Below, piece after piece: positions 18,411-27,062 of a DNA stretch of 64,000 nucleotides. A program made the translations under genes and the position numbers. Within the stretch, counting starts at the first letter, position 1. Each line of letters begins with the position of its first letter. The notes under the pieces were generated by a model, which saw nothing but the letters and a program-made list of their open reading frames with translations, was not told where the DNA came from and did no database searches. Source of the DNA: Pseudomonas caspiana (GTDB taxonomy: Bacteria > Pseudomonadota > Gammaproteobacteria > Pseudomonadales > Pseudomonadaceae); NCBI RefSeq assembly GCF_002158995.1, contig NZ_LOHF01000011.1:62001-126000 (forward strand), written 5' to 3'.

Positions 18411-18641
18411 CGAGTCTCTCCACTCCATTTGATGAGCTGGATTCTGGCCTAAGCGCGCCCTAAATAACAGGTTGGCGAGATACACGCCGGCAGCGTCCTG
18501 TCGCCCTTTGTCGTTTCTTGACGCTTTCGGCAAACCCCCTGTCGTTTTTGCACCCGGCTCGGCCGACCCTCAGGCATATGCTGGCCTCAATAGCGTCGGC
18601 ATACGATTCGGCGCACAAGCACCTAATAAGGGGACAGCCTG

Positions 18642-19619
18642 ATGAGCCCAGCCGAATTACACGCCGACAGCATCGTTATTGACGGGCTGATCATCGCCAA
18701 GTGGAACCGTGAGCTGTTTGAAGACATGCGCAAAGGCGGCCTGACCATGGCCAACTGCACCGTCTCGGTGTGGGAAGGTTTCCAGGCGACTATCGACAGC
18801 ATCTGCAAAAGCCAGAAGCTAATGCGCGAAAACAGCGACCTGGTAATGCCGGTACGGACCACCGCCGACATCCGCAAGGCGAAAGAGCTGGGCAAGACCG
18901 GCATCCTCTTCGGCTTTCAGAATGCACATGCTTATGAAGACCAGATCGGCTACGTCGAGATCTTCAAACAGCTCGGCGTTGGCATCGTGCAGATGTGCTA
19001 CAACACCCAGAATCTGGTGGGCACCGGCTGCTACGAACGTGATGGCGGGCTGTCGGGTTTCGGTCGCGAAATCGTCGCTGAAATGAACCGCGTCGGCGTT
19101 ATGTGCGACTTGTCCCACGTGGGTTCCAAGACTTCAGAAGAAGTCATCCTGGAATCGAAAAAACCAGTCTGCTACTCCCACTGCCTGCCTTCCGGCCTTA
19201 AAGAGCATCCACGCAACAAGTCCGACGAAGAACTCAAGTTCATCGCCGATCACGGCGGTTTTGTCGGCGTGACCATGTTTGCGCCGTTCCTCGCCAAAGG
19301 CATTGAGTCGACCATCGACGATTACGCCGAAGCCATCGAATACACCATGAACATCGTCGGCGAAGACGCCATCGGGATTGGCACCGACTTCACACAGGGC
19401 CATGGTCAGGACTTCTTCGAATACCTGACCCATGACAAGGGCTACGCCCGCCGCCTGACCAGCTTCGGCAAGATCATCAACCCGCTGGGTATCCGCACGG
19501 TTGGCGAGTTCCCGAACCTGACCGAGACCTTGCTCAAACGCGGCCACTCCGAGCGCGTAGTGCGCAAGATCATGGGCGAGAACTGGGTGAATGTGCTCAA
19601 GGATGTCTGGGGCGAGTAA
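18642..19619 (+). CDS. Membrane dipeptidase-family (M19) protein of the dimethylglycine cluster
   Basis: 325 residues, amidohydrolase TIM barrel of the renal dipeptidase family. The later motifs are present (VMCDLSHVGSKTSEEVI, VCYSHCLPSGLKEHP, IGIGTDFTQGHG). However, the N-terminal HxD metal pair of canonical dipeptidases is absent (IDGLIIAKWN) and the bridging Glu appears to be Gln (LFGFQNAH). It therefore may not be a standard zinc dipeptidase. It is first in the DUF5943-dgcA-dgcB-ETF series, the order of P. aeruginosa PA5396-PA5401. AAGGGGA precedes the ATG. Confidence 0.88.
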   Translation: MSPAELHADSIVIDGLIIAKWNRELFEDMRKGGLTMANCTVSVWEGFQATIDSICKSQKLMRENSDLVMPVRTTADIRKAKELGKTGILFGFQNAHAYEDQIGYVEIFKQLGVGIVQMCYNTQNLVGTGCYERDGGLSGFGREIVAEMNRVGVMCDLSHVGSKTSEEVILESKKPVCYSHCLPSGLKEHPRNKSDEELKFIADHGGFVGVTMFAPFLAKGIESTIDDYAEAIEYTMNIVGEDAIGIGTDFTQGHGQDFFEYLTHDKGYARRLTSFGKIINPLGIRTVGEFPNLTETLLKRGHSERVVRKIMGENWVNVLKDVWGE

Positions 19620-19711
19620 TACCCCGATCACGAGCAAAACCTTTACTGAATTGATCACCCCACTGCCATTTCGCGCAGTGGGCGTAACCCGAACATCTGG
19701 AGTTTGACCCC

Positions 19712-20242
19712 ATGGCTAAAATCGCCCCGCAACTGCCTATCGAAGTCGACAGCGAAACCGGCGTCTGGACCTCCGACGCATTGCCGATGCTCTACGTGCC
19801 GCGCCACTTTTTCGTGAACAACCACATGGGCATTGAAGAAGTGTTGGGCGCTGATGCCTACGCCGAAATTCTCTACAAGGCGGGCTACAAATCTGCCTGG
19901 CACTGGTGCGAGAAAGAAGCCGAATGTCACGGTCTGGAAGGCGTTGCGGTGTTCGAGCATTACATGAAGCGTCTGTCGCAGCGTGGCTGGGGGCTGTTCA
20001 AGATTCAGGACATCGACCTGGAGAAAGGCACCGCTAGCATCAAACTTGAGCACTCCTGCTTTGTGTACGTCTACGGCAAAGTCGGCCGCAAGGTTGATTA
20101 CATGTTCACCGGTTGGTTTGCCGGTGCCATGGACCAGATTCTCGCCGCAGCGGGCAGCCCGATTCGTACCGTCGCCGAGCAGGTTTACGGTGGTTCGGAA
20201 GAAGGCCACGACGACGGCCTGTTCATCGTCAAGCCGCTGTAA
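19712..20242 (+). CDS. DUF5943 protein of the dimethylglycine cluster
   Basis: 176 residues, soluble. The central region (LEKGTASIKLEHSCFVYVYG, DYMFTGWFAGAMDQILAAAG) resembles the V4R/4-vinyl-reductase-like fold used for small-molecule binding. It corresponds to the gene between the dipeptidase and dgcA in P. aeruginosa. Its job in glycine betaine breakdown is not established. GGAG lies 11 bases before ATG, and dgcA begins 15 bases after its stop, so it is in the operon. Confidence 0.85.
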   Translation: MAKIAPQLPIEVDSETGVWTSDALPMLYVPRHFFVNNHMGIEEVLGADAYAEILYKAGYKSAWHWCEKEAECHGLEGVAVFEHYMKRLSQRGWGLFKIQDIDLEKGTASIKLEHSCFVYVYGKVGRKVDYMFTGWFAGAMDQILAAAGSPIRTVAEQVYGGSEEGHDDGLFIVKPL

Positions 20243-20257
20243 GTCGAGGATCGTGTT

Positions 20258-22318
20258 ATGGCTTTCGAAGCGATGTTTCAGCCGATTCAAATCGGCAAGC
20301 TCACGATCCGCAACCGCGTACTGAGTACTGCGCACGCCGAGGTCTACGCCACTGATGGCGGCATGACCACCGATCGTTACGTGAAGTACTACGAAGAAAA
20401 GGCCAAGGGCGGGATTGGTCTGGCGATTTGTGGTGGCTCTTCCAGCGTCGCTATCGACAGCCCGCAAGGCTGGTGGAAGTCGGTCAACCTGGCGACCGAC
20501 AAAATCATCCCGCACTTCCAGAACCTTGCTGACGCCATGCATAAGCACGGCGCCAAGATCATGATTCAGATTACCCACATGGGCCGTCGCTCCCGTTGGG
20601 ATGGTGATCACTGGCCGACCCTGATGTCGCCTTCGGGCATCCGCGAGCCAGTACACCGCGCAACCTGCAAAACTATCGAGCCGGAAGAAATCTGGCGCGT
20701 GATCGGCAACTACGCCAGCGCTGCGGCGCGGGCCAAGGCCGGTGGCCTGGACGGTGTCGAACTGTCGGCTGTGCACCAGCACATGATCGACCAGTTCTGG
20801 AGCCCGCGGGTCAACAAACGCACAGACGAATGGGGCGGCAGCTTCGAAAACCGCATGCGTTTTGGCCTTGAAGTCATCAAGGCGGTGCGTAAAGAGGTCG
20901 GTCCTGACTTCTGCGTCGGCCTGCGTATCTGTGGCGACGAGTTTCACCCTGACGGTCTCAGCCATGAAGACATGAAGGAGATCGCCAAGTATTACGACCA
21001 GACCGGCATGATCGACTTCATCGGCGTCGTCGGCTCGGGTTGCGACACCCACAACACCTTGGCCAACGTTATTCCGAACATGAGTTATCCACCGGAGCCA
21101 TTTCTGCATCTGGCAGCCGGTATCAAGGAAGTGGTCAAGGCGCCGGTGCTGCACGCGCAGAACATCAAGGACCCGAACCAGGCTACGCGGATTCTCGAGG
21201 GCGGTTACGTCGACATGGTCGGCATGACTCGTGCGCACATCGCTGATCCGCACCTGATCGCCAAGATCAAGATGGGCCAGATCGACCAGATCAAACAGTG
21301 CGTCGGTGCCAACTACTGCATCGACCGTCAATACCAGGGCCTCGACGTTCTGTGCATTCAGAACGCCGCGACCTCCCGTGAATACATGGGCGTGCCGCAC
21401 ATCATCGAAAAATCCACCGGGCCGAAACGCAAGGTGGTGATCGTTGGAGCCGGGCCTGCAGGCATGGAAGCCGCGCGGGTTTCGGCCGAGCGTGGCCATG
21501 ACGTAACGCTGTTCGAGAAGAAGGAATTTATCGGCGGGCAAATCACTACTGCTTCGAAAGCGCCGCAGCGTGACCAGATTGCCGGTATCACCCGCTGGTT
21601 CCAGCTGGAGCTGGCGCGCTTGAAAGTCGATCTGCGTCTGGGCACGGCTGCGGACCCGGCCACCATCATGGATCTGCGTCCGGACATCGTCGTGCTGGCG
21701 GTGGGCGGTCATCCGTTTCTAGAGCAGAACGAACATTGGGGCGCGGCGGAAGGTTTGGTGGTCAGCAGTTGGGACATCCTCGACGGCAAGGTCGCGCCGG
21801 GCAAGAACGTGCTGGTTTACGACACCATCTGTGAATTCACCGGGATGTCGGCGGCTGATTTCCTGGCCGACAAAGGCAGCCAGGTGGAGATCGTCACTGA
21901 CGATATCAAACCGGGCGTGGCGATTGGCGGGACATCGTTCCCGACTTACTACCGCAGCATGTATCCGAAAGAAGTGATCATGACCGGCGACATGATGCTG
22001 GAGAAGGTCTACCGCGAAGGCGACAAGCTGGTGGCGGTGCTGGAGAACGAATACACCGGCGCCAAAGAAGAGCGCGTGGTGGATCAGGTGGTCGTCGAAA
22101 ACGGCGTGCGCCCGGACGAAGAACTCTACTACGCCCTTAAAGCCGACTCGCGTAACAAAGGCCAGATCGACATCGAAGCGCTGTTCGCCATTCAGCCGCA
22201 ACCGTGTCTGAGCGAGCCGGGTGACGGCTACCTGTTGTTCCGTATCGGTGACTGCGTGGCACAACGTAATACCCATGCGGCGATCTATGACGGCTTGCGT
22301 CTTTGTAAGGATTTCTGA
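20258..22318 (+). CDS. dgcA: Dimethylglycine demethylase subunit DgcA
   Basis: 686 residues, 2,4-dienoyl-CoA-reductase-like architecture. Residues 1-370 form an old-yellow-enzyme FMN barrel (PIQIGKLTIRNRVLSTAHAE, MIQITHMGRRS, SAVHQHMIDQFWSPRVNKR). Then comes a cysteine-bearing cluster region (C348, C354, C366). The C-terminal half has a dinucleotide fold (VVIVGAGPAGMEAARVSAER). With DgcB it demethylates dimethylglycine to sarcosine in choline and betaine catabolism. The assignment as DgcA rests on the gene order. Downstream is a 468-base gap filled by a tandem repeat array. Confidence 0.92.
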   Translation: MAFEAMFQPIQIGKLTIRNRVLSTAHAEVYATDGGMTTDRYVKYYEEKAKGGIGLAICGGSSSVAIDSPQGWWKSVNLATDKIIPHFQNLADAMHKHGAKIMIQITHMGRRSRWDGDHWPTLMSPSGIREPVHRATCKTIEPEEIWRVIGNYASAAARAKAGGLDGVELSAVHQHMIDQFWSPRVNKRTDEWGGSFENRMRFGLEVIKAVRKEVGPDFCVGLRICGDEFHPDGLSHEDMKEIAKYYDQTGMIDFIGVVGSGCDTHNTLANVIPNMSYPPEPFLHLAAGIKEVVKAPVLHAQNIKDPNQATRILEGGYVDMVGMTRAHIADPHLIAKIKMGQIDQIKQCVGANYCIDRQYQGLDVLCIQNAATSREYMGVPHIIEKSTGPKRKVVIVGAGPAGMEAARVSAERGHDVTLFEKKEFIGGQITTASKAPQRDQIAGITRWFQLELARLKVDLRLGTAADPATIMDLRPDIVVLAVGGHPFLEQNEHWGAAEGLVVSSWDILDGKVAPGKNVLVYDTICEFTGMSAADFLADKGSQVEIVTDDIKPGVAIGGTSFPTYYRSMYPKEVIMTGDMMLEKVYREGDKLVAVLENEYTGAKEERVVDQVVVENGVRPDEELYYALKADSRNKGQIDIEALFAIQPQPCLSEPGDGYLLFRIGDCVAQRNTHAAIYDGLRLCKDF

Positions 22319-22332
22319 CGATCGATTACCCG

Positions 22333-22742
22333 CTGTAGGAGCGCGCTTGCCCGCGATAAACGATGACGAGGTTTGCCTGATACACCGCATGCCATTATCG
22401 CGGGCAAGCCCAGCTCCCACAGAACAAACGAGTACCCCTGTAGGAGCCGAGCTTGCTCGCGATAAACGATGACGCGGTTGTCCTGATGAACCGCAGCGCC
22501 TAAATCGCGGGCAAGCCCAGCTCCCACAGAAGAAACGAGTACCCCTGTAGGAGCCGAGCTTGCTCGCGATGAACGATGACGCGGTTGTCCTGATGAACCG
22601 CAGCGTCCTTATCGAGGGCAAGCCCAACTCCCACAGGAGAAACGAGTACCCCTGTAGGAGCCGAGCTTGCTCGCGATGAACGATGACGCGGTTGTCCTGA
22701 TGAACCGCAGCGCCCTTATCGCGAGCAAGCTCACTCCTTCAG
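22333..22742. repeat. Tandem array of four REPIN units, about 107 bp each
   Basis: Units start CTGTAGGAGC at 22333, 22438, 22545 and 22652 (periods 105, 107, 107). Each is a REP pair with a GATGACGCGGTTGTCCTGA-like middle, joined by an AGAAACGAGTACCC linker. Units 2-4 are nearly identical. Unit 1 has a GCGCGCTTGCCCGCGA arm. The array lies between dgcA and dgcB. Confidence 0.95.
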
Positions 22743-22786
22743 GAGACCGATGACCTCTGTCGGACCGCGTGCCGTAGGAGCTTCAC

Positions 22787-24733
22787 ATGTTGAACACCTT
22801 GCTTCCCATCCTGCTGTTCGCTGCTCTGGGCCTTGCTGCCCTGGGGGCTGTGCGGCGGATGAATATGTGGCGCAACGGCCGGGCCTCTAAAGTCGACCTG
22901 ATCGGCGGGCTGCTGGCCATGCCCAAGCGCTATATGGTCGATCTGCACCATGTCGTGGCTCGGGATAAATACATCGCCAATACCCACGTCGCGACAGCGC
23001 TTGGGTTTGTGCTTTCAGCGTTGCTGGCCATCGTCGTACACGGTTTTGGTTTGCACAGCCGCATCCTCGGTTATGCCCTGTTACTGGCATCGACCTTGAT
23101 GTTCGTCGGCGCAATCTTCATGTTCCTGCGCCGTCGCAATCCACCAGCACGCCTGTCCAAAGGCCCATGGATGCGCCTGCCGAAAAGCCTCATGGCGTTT
23201 TCCGTCAGCTTCTTTCTGGTCACGCTGCCAGTGGCGGGTATCCTGCCGCAGGACTTCGGCGGCTGGGTGCTGGTCGCGTTGCTGGGCCTGGCTTGCCTGT
23301 GGGGCGTGTCGGAAATGTTCTTCGGCATGACTTGGGGTGGACCGATGAAGCACGCCTTCGCCGGTGCGTTGCATCTGGCCTGGCACCGTCGCGCCGAACG
23401 TTTTGGCGGTGGTCGCTCGACGGGCCTCAAGCCACTGGATCTGGCCGACAAGACCGCTCCGCTTGGCGTAGAAAAACCCAAGGATTTCACTTGGAACCAA
23501 CTACTGGGTTTTGACGCCTGCGTGCAATGCGGCAAGTGCGAAGCCGCATGCCCGGCGTTTGCAGCCGGTCAGCCGTTGAACCCGAAAAAACTGATTCAGG
23601 ACATGGTCGTTGGCCTGGCCGGCGGCACTGACGCCAAATTTGCCGGTAGCCCGTATCCCGGCAAAGAGATCGGTCTGCACGGCGGCAATCCGCATCAACC
23701 CATCGTCAACGGTTTGGTAGACGCTGAGACCTTGTGGTCCTGCACCACTTGCCGTGCCTGCGTCGAAGAATGCCCAATGATGATCGAGCACGTGGACGCC
23801 ATCGTCGACATGCGCCGCCACCTGACTCTGGAAAAAGGCGCGACGCCAAACAAGGGCGCTGAAGTGCTGGAAAACCTCATCGCCACCGACAACCCCGGCG
23901 GTTTCGCACCGGGCGGACGGATGAACTGGGCCGCGGATTTGAGTTTGAATCTGCTCTCCGACAAAAAATCTGTCGACGTGCTGTTCTGGGTCGGCGACGG
24001 CGCTTTCGACATGCGCAATCAACGTACTTTGCGCGCCTTCGTCAAAGTCCTGAAGGCAGCCAAAGTCGACTTCGCCGTGCTTGGACTTGAAGAGCGTGAC
24101 AGCGGCGACGTAGCGCGGCGTCTTGGTGACGAAGCGACTTTCCAGATGCTCGCCAGACGCAATATTCAGACCCTGAGCAAATACAGCTTCAAGCGCATCG
24201 TCACCTGCGACCCGCATAGCTTCCATGTGCTGAAAAACGAGTACGGCGCGTTCGATGGCAATTACCTGGTGCAGCACCACAGCACTTACATGGCGGAGTT
24301 GATTCAAGGTGGCGCGCTGAATCTGGGTCAGCACAAAGGCTCCAGCGTCACCTATCACGACCCGTGCTATCTGGGCCGCTACAACGGCGAGTACGAAGCA
24401 CCGCGTGATGTATTGCGTGCGTTGGGAATCGATGTCAAGGAAATGCAGCGTTCCGGTTTCCGCTCCCGTTGCTGCGGTGGTGGTGGCGGTGCGCCGATTA
24501 CGGATATTCCCGGCAAGCAACGGATTCCTGACATGCGCATGGAAGACATCCGCGAAACCGGTGCCGAACTGGTGGCCGTCGGTTGCCCGCAATGCACCGC
24601 GATGCTCGAAGGCGTGGTCGAGCCGCGACCGATGATCAAAGACATTGCTGAATTAGTGGCTGACGCATTGGTGGAAGAAGTTATCCCCAGCAAACCTGCG
24701 CCAGTCAAACGTGAACCTGCGGAGGTGCACTGA
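22787..24733 (+). CDS. dgcB: Dimethylglycine demethylase subunit DgcB (Fe-S/CCG protein)
   Basis: 648 residues. About five N-terminal membrane helices (to ~residue 180) resemble a NarI/HdrE-like membrane part. Two 4Fe-4S motifs follow (CVQCGKCEAACP and CTTCRACVEECP). The C-terminus has cysteine-rich CCG motifs (YHDPCYLGR, RSRCCGGGGGAP, VGCPQCTAML) as in heterodisulfide reductase HdrD. It probably passes electrons from DgcA to the ETF proteins or the quinone pool. AGGAG lies just upstream of the start. The stop overlaps the next start by one base (TGATG). Confidence 0.92.
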   Translation: MLNTLLPILLFAALGLAALGAVRRMNMWRNGRASKVDLIGGLLAMPKRYMVDLHHVVARDKYIANTHVATALGFVLSALLAIVVHGFGLHSRILGYALLLASTLMFVGAIFMFLRRRNPPARLSKGPWMRLPKSLMAFSVSFFLVTLPVAGILPQDFGGWVLVALLGLACLWGVSEMFFGMTWGGPMKHAFAGALHLAWHRRAERFGGGRSTGLKPLDLADKTAPLGVEKPKDFTWNQLLGFDACVQCGKCEAACPAFAAGQPLNPKKLIQDMVVGLAGGTDAKFAGSPYPGKEIGLHGGNPHQPIVNGLVDAETLWSCTTCRACVEECPMMIEHVDAIVDMRRHLTLEKGATPNKGAEVLENLIATDNPGGFAPGGRMNWAADLSLNLLSDKKSVDVLFWVGDGAFDMRNQRTLRAFVKVLKAAKVDFAVLGLEERDSGDVARRLGDEATFQMLARRNIQTLSKYSFKRIVTCDPHSFHVLKNEYGAFDGNYLVQHHSTYMAELIQGGALNLGQHKGSSVTYHDPCYLGRYNGEYEAPRDVLRALGIDVKEMQRSGFRSRCCGGGGGAPITDIPGKQRIPDMRMEDIRETGAELVAVGCPQCTAMLEGVVEPRPMIKDIAELVADALVEEVIPSKPAPVKREPAEVH

Positions 24734-25953
24734 TGAGCGACATTATCCGTCGTGATCCTCGCGCTGAATGGATCGCCCGCAACCGCCTGCACCCGCTGCA
24801 CGCTGCCATGCAACCGGCACAATCCAGCTGGATGGGCCCCAACGGCCTGATGCGCAAGAATGTGCATGGCGTAGGGTTTATCGGTCCCAACGGCATCAAA
24901 CGAATCGACCGCAGTGGCGCTCAGCAAGGCGGGGCGGTGAAACGCTCGGCCGCTGCCGAAGTGCAGTTACCGCTGCATCAAGTGCCGCAACCGGCTTTCT
25001 ATATTTGCGTTGCGCCGGACATGGTTGGTGGGCGCTTGAGCAGCCACGACCGTGATCTGCTGGGCCTGGCTCATCAACTTGCCGGTCAGAGTGGCGCTGT
25101 ACTCGCGGTGGTGTTTGGCGAGCATAAAGAGAGTGCTTTCACGACGGCAGGCGTTGATCGCTTGCTGGTTCTGGAAGGTAGCGAGTTCAGCGGTTACTCA
25201 CCGGAGCAACGTGTCCAGGGCCTGCGGGCTGTGGATAACCAGTTCAGCCCTCGTCACTGGCTGCTGCCGGACAGTCGCAGCGGTGGCGGTGAATTGGGTC
25301 GTCGCTTCGCGGCCAGTTTGGGCGAGCGTCCTGCCACGCGTGTCTGGCAAGTCAAGGATGAGCAATGCATTGGTCGCGCCGGTGCGGGCCAGGAGGATCT
25401 CGCAAGACCATTGGCGCGCCTGATTCTCGCTGCTGCCGAATGCGCTGAGCCGGTCAGCGAAACCCGCCATGAGGCTCTGCCGGTTGAGTTATCCACAAGC
25501 GTAGCGCGCAGCCTGCCGCGCATTGAAGACCTCGGCGCTGTCGCCGTCGACCCGGCCATGATTCCAATGGCGGAAGCGGAGTTCATCTTCTCCGGCGGCA
25601 ACGGCGTCAAGGATTGGGATTTGTTTCACCGCACTGCTGCGGCCCTTGGCGCGACTGAAGGTGCGTCCCGCGTGGCAGTGGATGACGGCTTCATGGGCCG
25701 TGATCGACAGGTCGGCGCGAGCGGCACTTGGGTCACGGCGCGGGTGTACGTGGCGGTGGGTATTTCCGGCGCGATCCAGCATCTGCAGGGCATTGGTGCG
25801 TGCGACAAGGTGGTGGCAATCAACCTTGATCCGGGTTGCGACATGATCAAACGCGCCGACCTTTCTGTGATCGGCGACAGCGCGGCAATCCTCGCGGCGC
25901 TGATCGACGCAGTGGAAACCTATCGTCATGGAGCGAAACAAGATGCGGCCTGA
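24733..25953 (+). CDS. Electron transfer flavoprotein alpha-type subunit
   Basis: 406 residues. The C-terminal third carries the ETF-alpha FAD domain (FSGGNGVKDWDLFHRTAAALGA, DDGFMGRDRQVGASGTWV, VAVGISGAIQHLQGI, VVAINLDPGCDMIKRADLSVIGD). An unusual ~90-residue N-terminal extension precedes the usual N-terminal ETF domain. It overlaps dgcB by one base and the next gene by 11, so the three are translationally coupled. It probably accepts electrons from dimethylglycine or sarcosine oxidation. It corresponds to PA5400 in P. aeruginosa order. Confidence 0.88.
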   Translation: MSDIIRRDPRAEWIARNRLHPLHAAMQPAQSSWMGPNGLMRKNVHGVGFIGPNGIKRIDRSGAQQGGAVKRSAAAEVQLPLHQVPQPAFYICVAPDMVGGRLSSHDRDLLGLAHQLAGQSGAVLAVVFGEHKESAFTTAGVDRLLVLEGSEFSGYSPEQRVQGLRAVDNQFSPRHWLLPDSRSGGGELGRRFAASLGERPATRVWQVKDEQCIGRAGAGQEDLARPLARLILAAAECAEPVSETRHEALPVELSTSVARSLPRIEDLGAVAVDPAMIPMAEAEFIFSGGNGVKDWDLFHRTAAALGATEGASRVAVDDGFMGRDRQVGASGTWVTARVYVAVGISGAIQHLQGIGACDKVVAINLDPGCDMIKRADLSVIGDSAAILAALIDAVETYRHGAKQDAA

Positions 25954-26749
25954 GCCAACTGCTTCCTCTGTGGGTAGCGCTGCGGTGCACGTCATCAGCT
26001 TGGTCTCCATCGGCGCGCATCCTACATCCGGCCGCGCGCGTCGCGCTGAGCAGGATGCCCGCGCCGTTGAGTTGGGCTTGCAACTGGCTGGGGATAACTT
26101 GCACGTGCTGCACGCGGGGAGCGCAGCAGAGCCTGCGTTGCGTGCTTATCTGGGCATGGGCCTGGACGAGTTGCATGTGCTGGAGCAACCGGAAAACGCC
26201 GACGCGCTGCCTGCTTTGACGGATTACATTCGGGAGTCTGGTGTGCAAATGGTGCTCACTGGAAGCCAGGCAGAAACCGGAGAAGGCTCTGGCATGTTGC
26301 CATTTCTACTGGCGGAAAAGCTCGGATGGCCGCTGGTGGTGGGCCTGGCTGAAGTGGAGTCGCTGGATAACGGCACCGCGCTTGTATTGCAGGCATTACC
26401 TCGTGGTCAGCGTCGGCGCTTGAAAGTACGGCTGCCGTTTCTGGCGACGGTGGACAACGCCGCGCCCAAGCCCCGGCAAAGCGCCTACGGCCCTGCGCAG
26501 CGCGGCACACTTGCAGCCGAACAGGTGGAAATTGTCAGCGACGAACTTTTCAGCGGCTCAGTCCTGCAACCGGCCAAACCCCGGCCCAAACGCCTGAAAG
26601 TCATCAAGGCCAAAAGCGGCGCGGACCGGATGAAGGCCGCAACGGCCAAAGCCAGCGGTGGCGGCGGGCAAGTGCTCAAGGGTGTGACGCCAGAGGCGGG
26701 TGCAGAGGCGATCCTCAAGTTGTTGATTGAGGAAGGCGTGGTGAGGTAA
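25943..26749 (+). CDS. Electron transfer flavoprotein beta-type subunit
   Basis: 268 residues. The ETF beta fold is visible in VISLVSIGAHPTSG, ARAVELGLQLA, VQMVLTGSQAETGEGSGMLPFLLAEKLGWP and LPRGQRRRLKVRLPFL. ATG 25943 has GGAG 9 bases upstream; an ATG at 25928 in the same frame is the alternative. It pairs with the overlapping alpha-type gene to form the ETF heterodimer. It is the last gene of the dimethylglycine operon; its C-terminal tail is rich in lysine and glycine. Confidence 0.86.
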   Translation: MRPEPTASSVGSAAVHVISLVSIGAHPTSGRARRAEQDARAVELGLQLAGDNLHVLHAGSAAEPALRAYLGMGLDELHVLEQPENADALPALTDYIRESGVQMVLTGSQAETGEGSGMLPFLLAEKLGWPLVVGLAEVESLDNGTALVLQALPRGQRRRLKVRLPFLATVDNAAPKPRQSAYGPAQRGTLAAEQVEIVSDELFSGSVLQPAKPRPKRLKVIKAKSGADRMKAATAKASGGGGQVLKGVTPEAGAEAILKLLIEEGVVR

Positions 26750-26784
26750 ACCAGTGGGAGATCTATGTTTATCTGCAATTTGAC

Positions 26785-26874
26785 GTGGGACCGGCTTTAG
26801 CCGGGAAAGGGCCGGTACAGCCGCTGCATATCCATCGTCAGTAATGCAGTCTTCCCGGCTAAAGCCGGTCCCAC
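26785..26874. repeat. Inverted repeat pair, GGACCGGCTTTAGCCGGGAA family
   Basis: Same type as at 12179: GTGGGACCGGCTTTAGCCGG at the left and the mirror at the right, just after the ETF operon. Confidence 0.88.
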
Positions 26875-27005
26875 GGCGTCAGCGACACGGCGTACCTCTC
26901 TCAAAGTTTTACCAAAGAATTCCATCCGACAGTCAGCATTTGCCAGTAATCATTGGCTCTGACAGAATCGCGAATCGTTCTTGTTATTTTTCATTTGCCT
27001 TGAAG

Positions 27006-27035
27006 GGCCGCTGCTGATCAGCGGCCTTTTTGTTT
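27006..27035 (+). terminator. Terminator-like hairpin 28 bases before the PepSY gene
   Basis: GGCCGCTG / CAGCGGCC with a CTGAT loop is followed by TTTTTGTTTT. It either ends the ETF operon or acts as a leader attenuator for the gene at 27063. The remainder of 26875-27005 is AT-rich with no gene. Confidence 0.75.
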
Positions 27036-27062
27036 TGGATTAAGGTTTTCGAGAAGAAGAGC

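Noticed and set aside
19655..21712. 685-codon open frame on the minus strand
   Set aside because: Antisense to the DUF5943 gene and dgcA; both real genes match known proteins.
22333..22742. CRISPR array
   Set aside because: Repeated units are inverted REP pairs of ~107 bases with near-identical middles, not short repeats with unique spacers, and no cas genes are present.
26940..27000. Fur box before the PepSY gene
   Set aside because: CAGTAATCATTGG has only partial similarity to the Fur consensus; not enough to claim.
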